Shown: positions 8,959 through 18,973, counted from the first letter of the stretch. The stretch is 64,000 bases of DNA from an uncultured Erythrobacter sp. (GCA_913055155.1 CAJXJR010000005.1:62001-126000), one strand, 5' to 3'. The notes: a model not told the origin generated them from the sequence alone. Numbers and translations: made by a program.

Positions 8959-10212
8959 CTAGAACAACTGCGTCAGCAGGTGGATCGTCAGGCCCACGAG
9001 CCCGCCGACCAGCGTGCCGTTGATGCGGATGAATTGCAGGTCGCGGCCCACCGCGCGTTCGATGCGCATGGTGATGGTTGTGGCATCCCAGCCCTTCACC
9101 GTGTTGGAGACGAGGCTGACGATCTGCTCGCCATAGCGCGTCACCACGCCCACCAGCGTGCGGCGAGCAAAGCGGTTGACCTGCACCTGCAGGGCGGGGT
9201 CTTCCTGCAAGGCCTTGCCCAGCTCCGCGAAGCTGTGACCCAGCTGCCCTTCCATGGCCTTGTCCGGGTTGCGCACGGTTTCGATCAGCGACAGGCGCAT
9301 GCGCTCCCACACCCCCATCCACCAGTCGCCCACCGCCGGGTTGGCGAGCAGGTCGTTCTTCATCCGCTCCACCTTGGCGCGGGTTTCGGGATCGTGCTGC
9401 AGGTCCTGCGCCAGCTTGGCCAGGCCTTCCTCCACCTTGTGACGCACCGGGTGTTCGGGATCGACATGCATTTCCGCCAGCAGGCGATAAAGCCCGTCGA
9501 GCACCGAGTTCGCCAGCCGCGAATCCAGCCCGGTCCAGCGGATCACGGCGTTGGCGCGCTGTTGCACCATGTCGCGCACCATGTCCTCGTTGTCTTCCAG
9601 CGTCAGTCCGGTCCAGCGGATGAAGCCGTCGATCAGCGGGCGGTGGCGATTGTCGGCCATGGCAGTTTCCAGCACGCGGCCAAGCAGCGGGGAAACATCG
9701 AGCTTTTCCGCCTGCCGCGCGAGGCCCGCTTTCACTTGCAGGCCAAGCCGGTCGGGGTCGAGCGATTCGAGCAATTCGACGACCAGCTCCGCAGCCCCGG
9801 CCCGCAGGCGGCCCTCGGTAGTGTCACCGCGCTTGACCAGGAAATCGCCCGCCGCCCTGGCCACGTTCATCTCGCTCATCCGCCGGGCCACCACCACGGG
9901 GGTGAGGAAGTTCGAGCGCAGGAAGCCCGCCATGGTGTCAGCGATGCGATCCTTATTTTCAGGGATGATGGCGGTGTGCGGGATGGGCACGCCCAGCGGG
10001 TGGCGGAACAGGGCGGTCACCGCGAACCAGTCGGCCAGCCCGCCCACCATGGCCGCTTCGGCAAAGGCGTGGACATAGCCCCACGCGGGGTGAACCGAGA
10101 GCATGTTATGCGCCAGCAGGAAAACACCGGCCATCGCCACCAGCAGCAGCGTGGCGGTGATACGCATACTGCGCGCACGGTCAGGTGGCAGCAGGGGAGC
10201 GGCGCCCTGCAT
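8959..10212 (-). CDS. DUF445 family membrane protein
   Basis: A 417-residue protein of the DUF445 family (YjiN-like), function unknown. It has an N-terminal membrane helix (MRITATLLLVAMAGVFLLAH, ~16-35), the conserved AFAEAAMVGGLADWFAVTALFRHPLGVPIPHTAIIP segment, a long alpha-helical middle and a C-terminal membrane segment (GTLVGGLVGLTIHLLTQLF). A GTG at 10215 immediately precedes ATG 10212; ATG 10167 is also possible. It lies 13 bases after the RND pump stop on the same strand, so it is probably the last gene of that efflux operon. The pairing suggests an envelope role but does not prove one. Confidence 0.82.
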   Translation of the reverse strand: MQGAAPLLPPDRARSMRITATLLLVAMAGVFLLAHNMLSVHPAWGYVHAFAEAAMVGGLADWFAVTALFRHPLGVPIPHTAIIPENKDRIADTMAGFLRSNFLTPVVVARRMSEMNVARAAGDFLVKRGDTTEGRLRAGAAELVVELLESLDPDRLGLQVKAGLARQAEKLDVSPLLGRVLETAMADNRHRPLIDGFIRWTGLTLEDNEDMVRDMVQQRANAVIRWTGLDSRLANSVLDGLYRLLAEMHVDPEHPVRHKVEEGLAKLAQDLQHDPETRAKVERMKNDLLANPAVGDWWMGVWERMRLSLIETVRNPDKAMEGQLGHSFAELGKALQEDPALQVQVNRFARRTLVGVVTRYGEQIVSLVSNTVKGWDATTITMRIERAVGRDLQFIRINGTLVGGLVGLTIHLLTQLF

Positions 10213-10225
10213 CACCGGGTTGCGC

Positions 10226-13200
10226 TTACTCGGCAGGCTCGGCCCCCGCCTTGGAGGGAATCTCGTCGCCCGGCTTGTAGGTCAGCAGGCGATCGCGCAG
10301 CCAGGGTCCGAGCTTCTTCTCCAGCCCGTCTGCCAGGCTGAAGCCGGCCGGCACGATCAGCAAGGTGAGCAGGGTGGACAGCAGCAGGCCGCCGATCACA
10401 ACCGTGCCCATGGGCGCGCGCCAGGCGCTGTCGCCAGTCAGCGAAAGCGCGGTGGGCACCATCCCCGCCGTCATGGCGACAGTGGTCATCACGATCGGCT
10501 GGGCACGCTTGTGCCCGGCTTCGATAATGGCCGTGAGCTTGTCGGCACCGGCTTCCATTTCCTCGATCGCGAAGTCGATCAGCAGGATCGAGTTCTTGGC
10601 GACGATGCCCAGCAGCATCAGCATGCCGATGAACACCGGCAACGAGATGGGATCGGGCTGGCCGTTCTTGATGAAGCCCACCACCACCAGAGCGATGAAG
10701 CCGCCCAGCGGGGCCAGCAGCAGCGAGGTCATGTTGACCAGCGGCGAGACCAGTCGGCGATAGAGCAGCACCAGCACAGAGAAGACCAGCAGCAGGCCGA
10801 CGATCACCGCAGTCACGAAATTGTCGATCAGGTCTGCCTGCCATTCGTCCGCACCTACCGGCTGGTTGGAAACACCGGTCGGCAGGTTTTCCATGATGGG
10901 CAGGCTGTTGATGGCATTGAGCACGTCGCCGCGGGCAAAACCGGGCGCCACGTCCACGCCCACGAAAACGCGCCGGTTCTGGTTGTAGCGCTCGATCGAG
11001 GTCGGGCCCATGCCCAGCGAAATGTCGGCCACACGGCTGAGCGGAACGGAGCCGCCGGTTGCCGTGGGCACCGGCAGGTTCTGGATGGTGGACAGGTTGC
11101 GGCGATCCCCTTCGGCCAGGCGCACGCGGATCGGGATCTGCCGGTCCGACAGCGAGAACTTGGCGGCGTTCTGGTCGATATCGCCCAGCGTGGCGATACG
11201 GATCGCCTGGCTGAGCGCGCTGGTGGTTACACCAAGGCTGGAGGCCAGGTCCTCGCGCGGGACGATAATGAGCTCGGGACGCTGCAGGTCGTAATCGATG
11301 CGCGGCGCCACGGCGCCTTCAACGGTTTCCATCTGCTGCACCAGCGTGCCCGCGGTTTCGAACAGCAGGTCGGGGTCGGAGCCGGAAAGCATGATCGAGA
11401 TCGCCCGGCCCGTGCCGCCACCGCCGCCCTGGTTGTTCTGGAAGTTGACGCGGGCGTCGGGAATGTCCTGCAACACCGGTGTCATCTCGCGCTCGAAATC
11501 GAGGCTGGAACGCTCGCGATCGTCGCGCAGAACCAGGCTTATGCGGCCAGAGCCTTCGTTCACGATGCCCAGCGCCAGAGCCACTTCCTGCTCCTGGCTG
11601 AGGCGCTCGGAGATGCGGTCGATCACCGCCTCGGTCTGCTCCAGCGTGGTGCCGGGCACCATCGATACGCTGACGCGGCTGAAATCGCTGTCGTTGTCGG
11701 GGAAGAACTGCTGCGGCACGTTGGCGGCGATCACCACCGTCAGGATCAGCGAGACGACGCCTACCAGCATCATCCACACGCGGTGATCGAGGAAGCGCGC
11801 GGCCAGGTAGCGGGCGCGTGCCGTGTAAGGTGTCGAATAGCCGTTGAAAAGGCCAAGGATCAGCCCGATGATAAAGGTGGCCAGGCCACCGACGACATAG
11901 GCCGGCACGGCCATCCAGACGAAGGTGGAAAGCCCCGGCATGGTGAAGGTGGAAGGCGGCGCTTCGCCTGCCACTGCCGGATCGCTGGCCCAGAAGGCAG
12001 GCAGGATGACAAGCAGCAGGTAGCCGACCAGCAGCGATGCAACATGGAAATTCCAACGCGTGGGGGCGTGGCCGATCCGCTGGCGCATGGCGCGGAAGGC
12101 GCTGGTATCCAGCGTCCAGCGCAAGACCGACATGTAGCGGTCCATCAGCGGGCCTTCGCCGTGTGCGGCCTGCCCCTTCGCTTTCAGGAAATAGGCCGCC
12201 ACCATTGGCGTGATCAGGCGCGCGACGGCAAGGCTCATCAGCACCGATGCCACCACGGTCAGGCCGAAGTTCTTGAAGAACTGGCCGGAAATGCCCGGCA
12301 TCAGGCCCACCGGCAGGAACACCGCGACGATGCAGAAGGTGGTCGCCACCACCGGCAGGCCGATCTCGTCGGCCGCGTCGATAGATGCCTGGTAGGCGCT
12401 CTTGCCCATGCGCATGTGGCGCACGATGTTCTCGATCTCGACGATGGCATCGTCGACAAGCACACCGGCCACCAGACCGAGGGCGAGCAGCGACAGGGTG
12501 TTCAGCGAGAAGCCGAGCAGGTCCATGAACCAGAAGGTGGGGATGGCCGACAGCGGGATGGCCAGCGCGGCGATGATCGTCGCGCGCCAGTCACGCAGGA
12601 ACAGGAACACCACCACCACGGCCAGCAGCGCACCTTCAACCAGCAGCGCCATCGAGCTTTCGTACTGGTCCTTGGTGTAGTCCACCTCGGTAAACAGGCG
12701 GGTGAAGGTGACGCCGGGGTTTTCTTCCTGCAGTTGCTGCAACACTTCCACGGCATCGTCATAGACGCGCACGTCGGATTCGCCGCGCGCGCGAGTGATG
12801 GAGAAGACCACCACCTGCTTGCCGTCGACCTTGGCCAGGGTGCGCACTTCGCCATAGGAATCGCGCACCTCGGCAATGTCGGCCAGCTTGATCGAACGCC
12901 CGCCGCCCAGCGAAATCTGCGTCTGCGACAGTTCGTAGGCATCCGCCGCATTGCCCAGCACGCGGACCGACTGGCGCGATCCGGCGATTTCCGCCTGGCC
13001 ACCGGCCGCGTTCACGTTCAGCTGGCGCAGCGCGTTGTTCACCTGGCTGGCAGTAACGCCCAGAGATTGCATCCGGCCGGGGTCGAGGATCACCAGGATC
13101 TCGCGGTCGACGCCGCCGCTGCGGTTGACTTCGGCCAGCCCTTCCACGGTCAGCAGGCGCTTGGTCACGGTATCGTCGATGAACCAGCTGAGCTGTTCCA

Positions 13201-13657
13201 GCGTCATGTCGTCCGCGGTCACGCCGAACGAGACGATCGGCTGCGAACTGGTCTGCTGCTTGAACACGCGCGGCTCGAGGATGCCGTCAGGCAGCTCGCC
13301 GCGGATGTTGTCGATCTCGCTCTTCACCTCGTTTGTGGCTTCGGCAATGTCGGTGCCCAGCGCGAATTCGATCACCGTCTGCGAATTGCCTTCGGACGCG
13401 GTGGAGCGGATGTTCTCCACCCCGTCGAGCGTCTGCACCGCCGCCTCGACACGCTGGGTGATCTGGTTCTCGACCTCGGGCGGCGCGGCACCCGGCTGCG
13501 AGATGGAGATGATCACCACCGGGAATTCGATATCCGGCTGGTCCTGCACGTCCATGTCCTGAAACGCGAACAGGCCGGCCAGCATCAGGCCGATGAAGGC
13601 CAGGATGGGGACGATCGGGTTGCGGATCGACCAGGCAGAGATCTGGTTAAGGCTCAT
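10226..13657 (-). CDS. RND-family efflux pump inner-membrane transporter (AcrB/HAE1-like)
   Basis: A 1143-residue proton-driven exporter that would act in a tripartite complex with the adaptor encoded just upstream. Hallmarks are the N-terminal membrane helix after [17 protein letters not shown], the porter-domain start near [13 protein letters not shown], and helix 4 with [19 protein letters not shown] carrying the proton-relay Asp pair. The second repeat carries [28 protein letters not shown]. It is slightly longer than typical AcrB (~1040) because of a loop around residues 510-590 with extra hydrophobic helices. Substrates cannot be predicted. ATG 13657 follows the adaptor stop by nine bases. 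No outer-membrane channel gene is in the window. Confidence 0.93.
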   Translation of the reverse strand: MSLNQISAWSIRNPIVPILAFIGLMLAGLFAFQDMDVQDQPDIEFPVVIISISQPGAAPPEVENQITQRVEAAVQTLDGVENIRSTASEGNSQTVIEFALGTDIAEATNEVKSEIDNIRGELPDGILEPRVFKQQTSSQPIVSFGVTADDMTLEQLSWFIDDTVTKRLLTVEGLAEVNRSGGVDREILVILDPGRMQSLGVTASQVNNALRQLNVNAAGGQAEIAGSRQSVRVLGNAADAYELSQTQISLGGGRSIKLADIAEVRDSYGEVRTLAKVDGKQVVVFSITRARGESDVRVYDDAVEVLQQLQEENPGVTFTRLFTEVDYTKDQYESSMALLVEGALLAVVVVFLFLRDWRATIIAALAIPLSAIPTFWFMDLLGFSLNTLSLLALGLVAGVLVDDAIVEIENIVRHMRMGKSAYQASIDAADEIGLPVVATTFCIVAVFLPVGLMPGISGQFFKNFGLTVVASVLMSLAVARLITPMVAAYFLKAKGQAAHGEGPLMDRYMSVLRWTLDTSAFRAMRQRIGHAPTRWNFHVASLLVGYLLLVILPAFWASDPAVAGEAPPSTFTMPGLSTFVWMAVPAYVVGGLATFIIGLILGLFNGYSTPYTARARYLAARFLDHRVWMMLVGVVSLILTVVIAANVPQQFFPDNDSDFSRVSVSMVPGTTLEQTEAVIDRISERLSQEQEVALALGIVNEGSGRISLVLRDDRERSSLDFEREMTPVLQDIPDARVNFQNNQGGGGGTGRAISIMLSGSDPDLLFETAGTLVQQMETVEGAVAPRIDYDLQRPELIIVPREDLASSLGVTTSALSQAIRIATLGDIDQNAAKFSLSDRQIPIRVRLAEGDRRNLSTIQNLPVPTATGGSVPLSRVADISLGMGPTSIERYNQNRRVFVGVDVAPGFARGDVLNAINSLPIMENLPTGVSNQPVGADEWQADLIDNFVTAVIVGLLLVFSVLVLLYRRLVSPLVNMTSLLLAPLGGFIALVVVGFIKNGQPDPISLPVFIGMLMLLGIVAKNSILLIDFAIEEMEAGADKLTAIIEAGHKRAQPIVMTTVAMTAGMVPTALSLTGDSAWRAPMGTVVIGGLLLSTLLTLLIVPAGFSLADGLEKKLGPWLRDRLLTYKPGDEIPSKAGAEPAE

Positions 13658-13666
13658 CTGTGCGGC

Positions 13667-14890
13667 CTACTGCGCCGTTTCGCCGGATGCCTGGGCGGCG
13701 CCTTCGCTGGCCGGGCGGACCTGTTCGCCCTCGCTCAGGAAGCCGCCGGCACGCAGCACCACGCGTTCGTCGCCGGTCAGGCCGGATTCGATGACGATGC
13801 CTTCGTCGCTGATCATGCCAAGCTGTACCGGACGGCGCACCACGGTGTTGCTGTCGTCGACGATATAGACATAGCTGCCGCGGTCATCCGACAAGATGGC
13901 GCTTTCGGGCAGGCGCGGCGCGACCACCGTCTCGCTCGCCAGTTCGATGCTGGCAAAGCCGCCGGGGCGCAGCGCGGGGTCATAGCCCAGCGCGCAGCGG
14001 GCGGTGCCCTGGCGGGTCTGCTCGTCGATCACCGGGCTTTTTTGCCATACGGTGCAATTGAACTGCTGGTCCGTCCCCACCGGAGTCACCACGCCGACGG
14101 CGCCGACCGAAACCGAATCCAGCTCGACTTCGCCGATCCGCGCGAGCAATTCCATCTCGCCGCCGCGGGCCAGGCTGAACAATACGCCGGAGCCGGGGCT
14201 GACGACCTGGCCGGGCTCGACATTGCGGGTGAGCACGAGGCCGGCCGCGGGGGCGACGATGTTGAGCTGGGCGTTGCGCGCGCGGCGTTCGGCCAGCTGC
14301 GCCTCGGCCACGTTGACGCGCGCCCTGGCGGCGTCGCGGGTGGCGGTCAAGCGATCGATATCGGCCTGGCTGATGAAGCCGCGCTCCACCAGCTGCAGCG
14401 CCCGGTCGAGGTTAGCCTGGGCCAGGTCGGCATCGGCCTGCGCCACCTCGATCTGCGCTTCCTGCGCGCTGAGCTGCTGGTTCTGCACAGAGCGATCGAT
14501 CACTGCCAGCACCTGGCCGGCCTGCACCCAGTCACCCGGCTCGACCGGCACGGAAACCACGCGGCCGCCTTCGCCAACCACGCCAACGGGCATCTCGCGG
14601 CGCGCGGCCAGCGTGCCGGTGGCATTGATTGCGCCCTGCAGCGTGCCGGCGCCCGGGGAAACCACGGTTACAACGGGCAGGTTGCCGTCTTCGCTGGGAG
14701 CGAAGGGCACTTCCTCTTCCCCACCGGAAAGCAGCAGCGCCGCCAGCAGCGCGCCGCCCACGATGATGGCCAGCACGATCCACAGCTTCTTGCGGCGCTC
14801 GCGCGACTCGTCGGCGGCGTCATCGCCGTGCATTACAATGCCATCTTCTGTGTCAGTCGTATCGACTCGGGTTTCGTAATTCATCGGCAT
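13667..14890 (-). CDS. RND efflux periplasmic adaptor (membrane fusion protein)
   Basis: A 407-residue AcrA/MexA-type adaptor. It has a short cytoplasmic tail, one membrane helix (KLWIVLAIIVGGALLAALLLSGG, ~36-58), a lipoyl/barrel-sandwich domain (VSVPVEPGDWVQAGQVLAVID, ~110-130 and NIVAPAAGLVLTRNVEPGQVVSPG, ~200-225), an alpha-helical hairpin between them (~135-190) and a beta-barrel domain. ATG 14890 has AAGAGG six bases upstream; the in-frame ATG at 14884 is less well placed. It is the first gene of the adaptor-pump-DUF445 unit and probably carries its promoter in the 232-base gap upstream. No regulator gene is adjacent. Confidence 0.92.
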   Translation of the reverse strand: MPMNYETRVDTTDTEDGIVMHGDDAADESRERRKKLWIVLAIIVGGALLAALLLSGGEEEVPFAPSEDGNLPVVTVVSPGAGTLQGAINATGTLAARREMPVGVVGEGGRVVSVPVEPGDWVQAGQVLAVIDRSVQNQQLSAQEAQIEVAQADADLAQANLDRALQLVERGFISQADIDRLTATRDAARARVNVAEAQLAERRARNAQLNIVAPAAGLVLTRNVEPGQVVSPGSGVLFSLARGGEMELLARIGEVELDSVSVGAVGVVTPVGTDQQFNCTVWQKSPVIDEQTRQGTARCALGYDPALRPGGFASIELASETVVAPRLPESAILSDDRGSYVYIVDDSNTVVRRPVQLGMISDEGIVIESGLTGDERVVLRAGGFLSEGEQVRPASEGAAQASGETAQ

Positions 14891-15122
14891 GATGCCTCTT
14901 TATGGGCGCGCGCAATTATTACCATAGCCGGCAATCCCGCGCGACCGGCCCCTTTGGCCGTGTCCGGGCGCCATAGCCGTTATATGGTGCACTGCGCAAT
15001 GCGGCCTTCTGCCAAGACCCGATCGCCTCCGACAAAGCGCCTGCGCAGGGTGCGAAAAAGGGCAGAAAACCTAAGCTTTCCACCCTTTCGCGCAAATTGT
15101 ATCATTTTGTCGTTTCAGGCGT
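14891..15122. other. Intergenic region upstream of the RND operon
   Basis: A 232-base gap between two minus-strand genes. On the minus strand, TTGCGC (near 15000) and GCTATGG 17 bases on resemble weak -35/-10 boxes, but no strong promoter or clear operator stands out. I see no small gene, tRNA or repeat. The segment 15085-15115 is locally AT-rich relative to its surroundings. Confidence 0.4.
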
Positions 15123-15389
15123 TCAACGCACCCGGCCACGCTGGATGAGATTGACAATGCCCAAAAGGACGATGGCGCCAACGACCGCGACCACCAGGCC
15201 CATGATGGAAAATTCCTGCACGCTGGTGTTGATGCCAAGCAGCGGTCCGGCAATCCAGTTGCCGACGACGGACCCGACGCAGCCGACCACGATATTCCAG
15301 AAAATGCCCATCGAGGCATCGCGGTTCATCACCATGCTTGCCAGCCAACCGGCCACGCCGCCCACGATCAGTGCAACAATCCAACCCAT
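15123..15389 (-). CDS. GlsB/YeaQ/YmgE-family stress-response membrane protein
   Basis: An 88-residue inner-membrane protein of the 'transglycosylase-associated' family, whose name is historical and does not imply enzyme activity. Three hydrophobic helices are visible: WIVALIVGGVAGWLASMVM, GIFWNIVVGCVGSVVGNWIAG and FSIMGLVVAVVGAIVLLGIVNLI. Gly-rich packing and length match the family, whose members are often stress-induced. ATG 15389 has GGAGGAA upstream, a strong site. It is single and lies between sciP's terminator and the efflux operon. Confidence 0.9.
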   Translation of the reverse strand: MGWIVALIVGGVAGWLASMVMNRDASMGIFWNIVVGCVGSVVGNWIAGPLLGINTSVQEFSIMGLVVAVVGAIVLLGIVNLIQRGRVR

Positions 15390-15431
15390 CTCTATTCCTC
15401 CATCGTTTGTCCCTGTCGCAGGGCTACGACG

Positions 15432-15460
15432 AAAAGAACGCCCCCATCAAGGGGACGTTC
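15432..15460 (-). terminator. Terminator downstream of sciP
   Basis: GAACG and CCCC at 15436-15444 pair with GGGG and CGTTC at 15451-15460 around an ATCAA loop, with a single mismatch. Reading the minus strand, the hairpin is followed by TTTTCG. A second hairpin (15490-15508, GCGCCTTG-CGG-CAAGGCGC) lies nearer the sciP stop. Confidence 0.55.
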
Positions 15461-15511
15461 CGACTTTCCAGATGGATGTGATGGATCGGGCGCCTTGCGG
15501 CAAGGCGCGCG

Positions 15512-15811
15512 TCAGTACTTCAGCTGGCGCTCGTAGAGATCGCGATAGTGCTGGATACGGGTGACACGCAGGCCCTGCATGCCCGACCGGTCGACTGCTC
15601 GCTGCCAGCCGGCAAATTCTTCCAGCGTCAGGTTATAGCGCTCCAGCACCTCGTCGATGGTCAGCAGGCCGCCGTTGACCGCAGCCACGACTTCGGCCTT
15701 GCGGCGCACGACCCAGCGCTTGGTCTTCGGCGAAGGCAGATCATCGATGGTAAGCGGCTCTCCCAGGGGGCCGATTACCTGCGCCGGACGGATTTTCTGG
15801 TTCTCGATCAT
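15512..15811 (-). CDS. sciP: SciP, CtrA-inhibiting cell-cycle regulator (DUF1153)
   Basis: A 99-residue helix-turn-helix protein. In Caulobacter, SciP binds the response regulator CtrA and prevents it from recruiting RNA polymerase at early-cell-cycle promoters. The DUF1153 core is complete: YxxxxR-like N-terminus, VIGPLGEPLTIDDLPSPKTK, RWVVRRKAEVVAAVNGGLLT, then DEVLERYNLTLEEFAGWQRA and GLRVTRIQHYRDLYE. Its ATG overlaps the last four bases of an upstream 112-residue ORF (ATGA), so the two are translationally coupled. Two hairpins follow the stop. The family assignment is strong; the regulatory role is inferred from homologues. Confidence 0.92.
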   Translation of the reverse strand: MIENQKIRPAQVIGPLGEPLTIDDLPSPKTKRWVVRRKAEVVAAVNGGLLTIDEVLERYNLTLEEFAGWQRAVDRSGMQGLRVTRIQHYRDLYERQLKY

Positions 15812-16146
15812 GTATTTCCTCGGGTGGCCGGTGTGGCGCGGTCAGCGCGTAGCTCTTGTTCTGCCGCAGGCCATTTGCCATTGCCTAAATCATCAGGGTT
15901 AACATCGCGTTCGTCTTTGCCGGCGCGAAACGATTCGTGCTGCGAAGCCAGGTGGCGGGCAGAGCACGCATCGAAGCTCGCCAGCGTGCCGGCATCGCTT
16001 GCCGCCAGTTCGGCGCGCAGCTCGCGCGCGGCGGAAAGCCGCGCGACCAGATCGCCCCAGTGCAGCTCGCACAGACTATCCTCCGGCGTATCGCCGGTGG
16101 CAGAATTGCGCGAGTCGGGCGCCTGCAGGGGTTTGCCTTCGAACAT
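15808..16146 (-). CDS. Hypothetical protein coupled to sciP
   Basis: A 112-residue protein I do not recognise. It is soluble, without signal peptide or membrane helix. It contains an Ala/Arg/Glu-rich helical stretch (GDLVARLSAARELRAELAAS, ~31-50) and a DACSARHLASQHESFR segment, and ends in a low-complexity, charged tail with NPDDLGNGKW. The reason to accept it as a gene is the four-base ATGA overlap with sciP and the lack of any alternative frame. It is divergent from mnmA. Its position before sciP suggests a shared promoter and possibly a cell-cycle link, which is inference only. Confidence 0.6.
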   Translation of the reverse strand: MFEGKPLQAPDSRNSATGDTPEDSLCELHWGDLVARLSAARELRAELAASDAGTLASFDACSARHLASQHESFRAGKDERDVNPDDLGNGKWPAAEQELRADRATPATRGNT

Positions 16147-16262
16147 GGTCCCGACTTTTAGCGGGGAAGCGTCAAGAACAGGTAAAGCCGCCCTTAACCG
16201 AAGATTGAGAGGTGCGCGCCGGGTTTTGCGCTTGGCGCCTGCTGGTGTATGCGCGCGCCATC

Positions 16263-17414
16263 ATGTCCAGCATCGCTGACCTTCCGCTCTCGGTTAATGC
16301 CGAGGAGCTTTTCGACCTGCCCCGCCCCGCGGCGCAGTGCCGTATCGTCGTCGCCATGTCGGGCGGGGTGGATTCCTCGGTCGTGGCCGCGCTGGCAGCA
16401 CGCAGCGGCGCGGAAGTGGTGGGCATCACCCTGCAGCTCTACGACTATGGCGCGGCGACGGGCCGCAAGGGTGCCTGCTGCGCGGGCGACGACATTCGCG
16501 ACGCGCAGATGGTGGCCGACCGGCTGGGCATCGCGCACTACGTGTTCGACCATGAAAGTTCGTTTCGCGAAGAAGTGGTCGAGACTTTCGCCGACGAATA
16601 CCTGGCCGGCCGCACGCCAATTCCCTGCATACGCTGCAACATGGGGCCCAAGTTCACCGACCTCTTGCGCATGGCAAAGGAACTGGGCGCCGATTGCCTC
16701 GCCACCGGCCACTACGTGCGCCGCGTGCCCGCCGATACGGGTGCGCAACTGTGGCGCGCGCTCGATCCGGCGCGCGACCAGTCCTATTTCCTCTACGCCA
16801 CGACCGAGCAGCAGCTCGACTTCCTGCGCTTCCCGCTGGGCGGCCTGCCCAAGACCGAGGTGCGCGCAATTGCCGAAGAGTTCGGACTGCGCGTTGCCAA
16901 CAAGCCCGACAGCCAGGATATCTGCTTCGTGCCCGATGGCGACTATGCCGAGATCGTGAAGAAGATGCGCCCCGAAGGCGGGCGCGCGGGCGAGATCGTG
17001 CATGCCGAAAGCGGCGAAGTGCTGGGCCAGCATCCCGGCATCATCCACTATACCGTGGGCCAGCGCCGCGGGCTGGAGATCGGCGGCCAGCCGGAACCGC
17101 TCTATGTCGTCGGGCTTGACCCTGAAAAGGCCGAAGTGCTGGTGGGGCCCAAGCGCATGCTGGCGGTGCAGGCCGCGCAGGTTATCGAAACCAATCGCAT
17201 CGGCCCGCTGCCGGACGAGCCACTCACCGCCAAGGTGCGATCCATGGCCAGGCCCGTGCCGATCGCGCTGGAGGGCGAGCTGGGCGACGGAAAGACCGTC
17301 ACAATCCGCTTTGCCACGCCCGAATACGGTGTTGCGCCGGGGCAGGCGGCAGTGATCTATGCCGGGGACCGGGTGGTCGGCGGGGGCTGGATCGAAGGCA
17401 CCGAGAAGGCCTGA
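16263..17414 (+). CDS. mnmA: tRNA-specific 2-thiouridylase MnmA
   Basis: A 383-residue enzyme that thiolates U34 of Lys, Glu and Gln tRNAs, using sulfur relayed from a cysteine desulfurase. Visible motifs are the PP-loop [14 protein letters not shown] (residues ~30-43), the catalytic cysteine in [10 protein letters not shown]-type context and [12 protein letters not shown] (~120). Later come [26 protein letters not shown] and the C-terminal PUA-like region with GQRRGL. The frame opens at 16212, but ATG 16263 ([12 protein letters not shown]) fits the family start better. It is monocistronic and convergent with the small membrane protein gene downstream. Confidence 0.95.
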   Translation: MSSIADLPLSVNAEELFDLPRPAAQCRIVVAMSGGVDSSVVAALAARSGAEVVGITLQLYDYGAATGRKGACCAGDDIRDAQMVADRLGIAHYVFDHESSFREEVVETFADEYLAGRTPIPCIRCNMGPKFTDLLRMAKELGADCLATGHYVRRVPADTGAQLWRALDPARDQSYFLYATTEQQLDFLRFPLGGLPKTEVRAIAEEFGLRVANKPDSQDICFVPDGDYAEIVKKMRPEGGRAGEIVHAESGEVLGQHPGIIHYTVGQRRGLEIGGQPEPLYVVGLDPEKAEVLVGPKRMLAVQAAQVIETNRIGPLPDEPLTAKVRSMARPVPIALEGELGDGKTVTIRFATPEYGVAPGQAAVIYAGDRVVGGGWIEGTEKA

Positions 17415-17423
17415 CCGGGCTTC

Positions 17424-17774
17424 TTACCGGTCTGCCCAGCTCTCCAGCACGCAGCCATAGCCTTCGCGGTAAGTCGCCGTGGCGCTTTCCACCAGCGGTA
17501 CGCTGGCGGTGACGCTTTGCTCGGCCTCGTCCTCGCTCAGCCAGATCGCTTCCATGCCCGGCATCAGGTCGTCATAACACTGGTCCAGCTCGCGCCCGCC
17601 GATGTAGCGGCAGGAACAGGCGCCCTTGGCCGCATAGCCCGTGCCGGCCTGCGTGAACCCGGCAATCGCCTCGCCATAGAACCACGTGACACCGCCGACC
17701 AGGATCACCATTGCAGCCAGCAGCTTGAGCCACGGGGTGCCGCGTTTGTTACCTGCCTGATTTGCGGTTGCCAT
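17424..17774 (-). CDS. Small membrane-anchored protein with conserved Cys motif, unknown function
   Basis: A 116-residue protein with one membrane helix (WLKLLAAMVILVGGVTWFYGEAIAGF, ~15-40) and an outer domain containing ACSCRYIGGRELDQCYDDL (~52-70) and a further Cys near 110. Four cysteines in an exported domain suggest disulfides or metal binding. I recognise no named domain. It is divergent from the serine hydrolase gene (start 17807, 32 bases apart), so the two could share regulation. It converges with mnmA with a nine-base gap. Function unknown. Confidence 0.65.
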   Translation of the reverse strand: MATANQAGNKRGTPWLKLLAAMVILVGGVTWFYGEAIAGFTQAGTGYAAKGACSCRYIGGRELDQCYDDLMPGMEAIWLSEDEAEQSVTASVPLVESATATYREGYGCVLESWADR

Positions 17775-17806
17775 TTGCCTGGTCCTGCCGGAAAGGGGGT
17801 GCGCCG

Positions 17807-18973
17807 ATGACGCTTCGCAAGTTCCCTAGCCGCCTGCCTGCCCGCTCGCCAAGTGTCTTGGCGGCGCTGGCGCCGATTGCGCTGCCAGTTGCGCTTCTGG
17901 CCGCCTGCTCGCAGGACGGGCCGCCGCCCGAACCGCCGCTGCCCGCAGAGGCGCTGGAAGCAGTGGTGGAAGACCCCGGTGTCCCGCGAGAGCAGCTGGC
18001 CCGCGCCGTGGACGCGCTGTTCACGGCAGACGGCATCGGCGAAACCCGCGCGCTGCTGGTGCTGCACGGCGGAGAGGTGGTTGCCGAGCGCTACGGCGAA
18101 GGCTACGGGCCCGACATTCGCTTCACCGGCTGGTCGATGTCGAAAAGCGTCACCGGCGTGCTGCTGGGCATGATGGTGGCCGACGGTCGGCTGCGGCTGG
18201 ACGATCCGGCTCCCGTTCCCAGCTGGCAGCGCCCCGGCGACCCGCGCAGCGCCATCACCCTGCGCCACCTGCTGCAGATGCGATCGGGCCTGCGCCACGA
18301 CGAAGCCAGCGAGCCGCTGTACGAATCGGACGAAGTGCGCATGCTGTTCCTCGACGGGCGCGACGACATGGCCGGCTGGGCCGAGGCGCAATCGCTTGAG
18401 CACGACCCGGGTAGCACCTTCCAGTATTCCACGCCGACCACGGTGATCCTTGCCGATATCGCCACCAATACCATCGCGCCCGGCGCCGGCGCCGACGAAC
18501 GCCAGGCGGCGATGGCGGAGTTCGTCGATGCGCGCCTGGCCGTGCCGCTGGGCATGACCTCGCTGGTGGGCGAGTACGACGCCAGCGGCACGCTGGTGGG
18601 CGCCAGCCATTTCTGGGCGACAGCGCGCGATTGGGCCCGGTTCGGCGAGTTCCTGCGCAACTACGGTTCCGTCGCGGGCGCGCAGATCGTGCCACGCGCC
18701 TGGATCGAGTTCATGCGCCGCCCCAGCCCCGCCTCGCCCGATTACGGCGCGCAGCTGTGGCTCAACCACCCGTCGGGCGAGGAGCGCGACAACCTGTTCG
18801 ACGGTGCCATCAACGAGGATATCTTTGCCGCCATCGGCCACCTGGGCCAGTACATCGTCGTCGCGCCCGACCGCCGGCTGACCGTGGTGCGGCTGGGCCA
18901 GACCGAGGAATCCGAGCGCGACCTGCTGGTCGACATGCTGGAAGACGTGGTGGCGCTCTACCCGCCCAGGTAG
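17807..18973 (+). CDS. Serine hydrolase, beta-lactamase/penicillin-binding-like lipoprotein
   Basis: A 388-residue exported enzyme of the class C beta-lactamase/esterase fold. It has a signal peptide ending in lipobox LLAAC|S (Cys near 33). The active-site SxxK appears as GWSMSKSVTGVLLG (~123), the Tyr motif as QYST (~210, where YSN is usual) and a late HLGQY segment. The frame is open from 17762, but ATG 17807 follows GGAAAGGGGG. It may be an esterase, peptidase or amidase; resistance to beta-lactams should not be assumed. Its 3' end overlaps the convergent PhzF gene by 16 bases. Confidence 0.85.
   Translation: MTLRKFPSRLPARSPSVLAALAPIALPVALLAACSQDGPPPEPPLPAEALEAVVEDPGVPREQLARAVDALFTADGIGETRALLVLHGGEVVAERYGEGYGPDIRFTGWSMSKSVTGVLLGMMVADGRLRLDDPAPVPSWQRPGDPRSAITLRHLLQMRSGLRHDEASEPLYESDEVRMLFLDGRDDMAGWAEAQSLEHDPGSTFQYSTPTTVILADIATNTIAPGAGADERQAAMAEFVDARLAVPLGMTSLVGEYDASGTLVGASHFWATARDWARFGEFLRNYGSVAGAQIVPRAWIEFMRRPSPASPDYGAQLWLNHPSGEERDNLFDGAINEDIFAAIGHLGQYIVVAPDRRLTVVRLGQTEESERDLLVDMLEDVVALYPPR

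Noticed and set aside
10103-15148. A 1681-residue open frame on the plus strand, opposite the RND operon
   Set aside because: It is antisense to two clear RND genes, is rich in His, Arg, Gln and Gly as GC-rich shadow frames are, and shows no domain. It is a codon-bias artefact.
17807-18973. Calling the serine hydrolase a beta-lactamase resistance gene
   Set aside because: SxxK is present but the second motif is YST, not YSN, and the family is dominated by esterases and peptidases. Resistance cannot be claimed from sequence.
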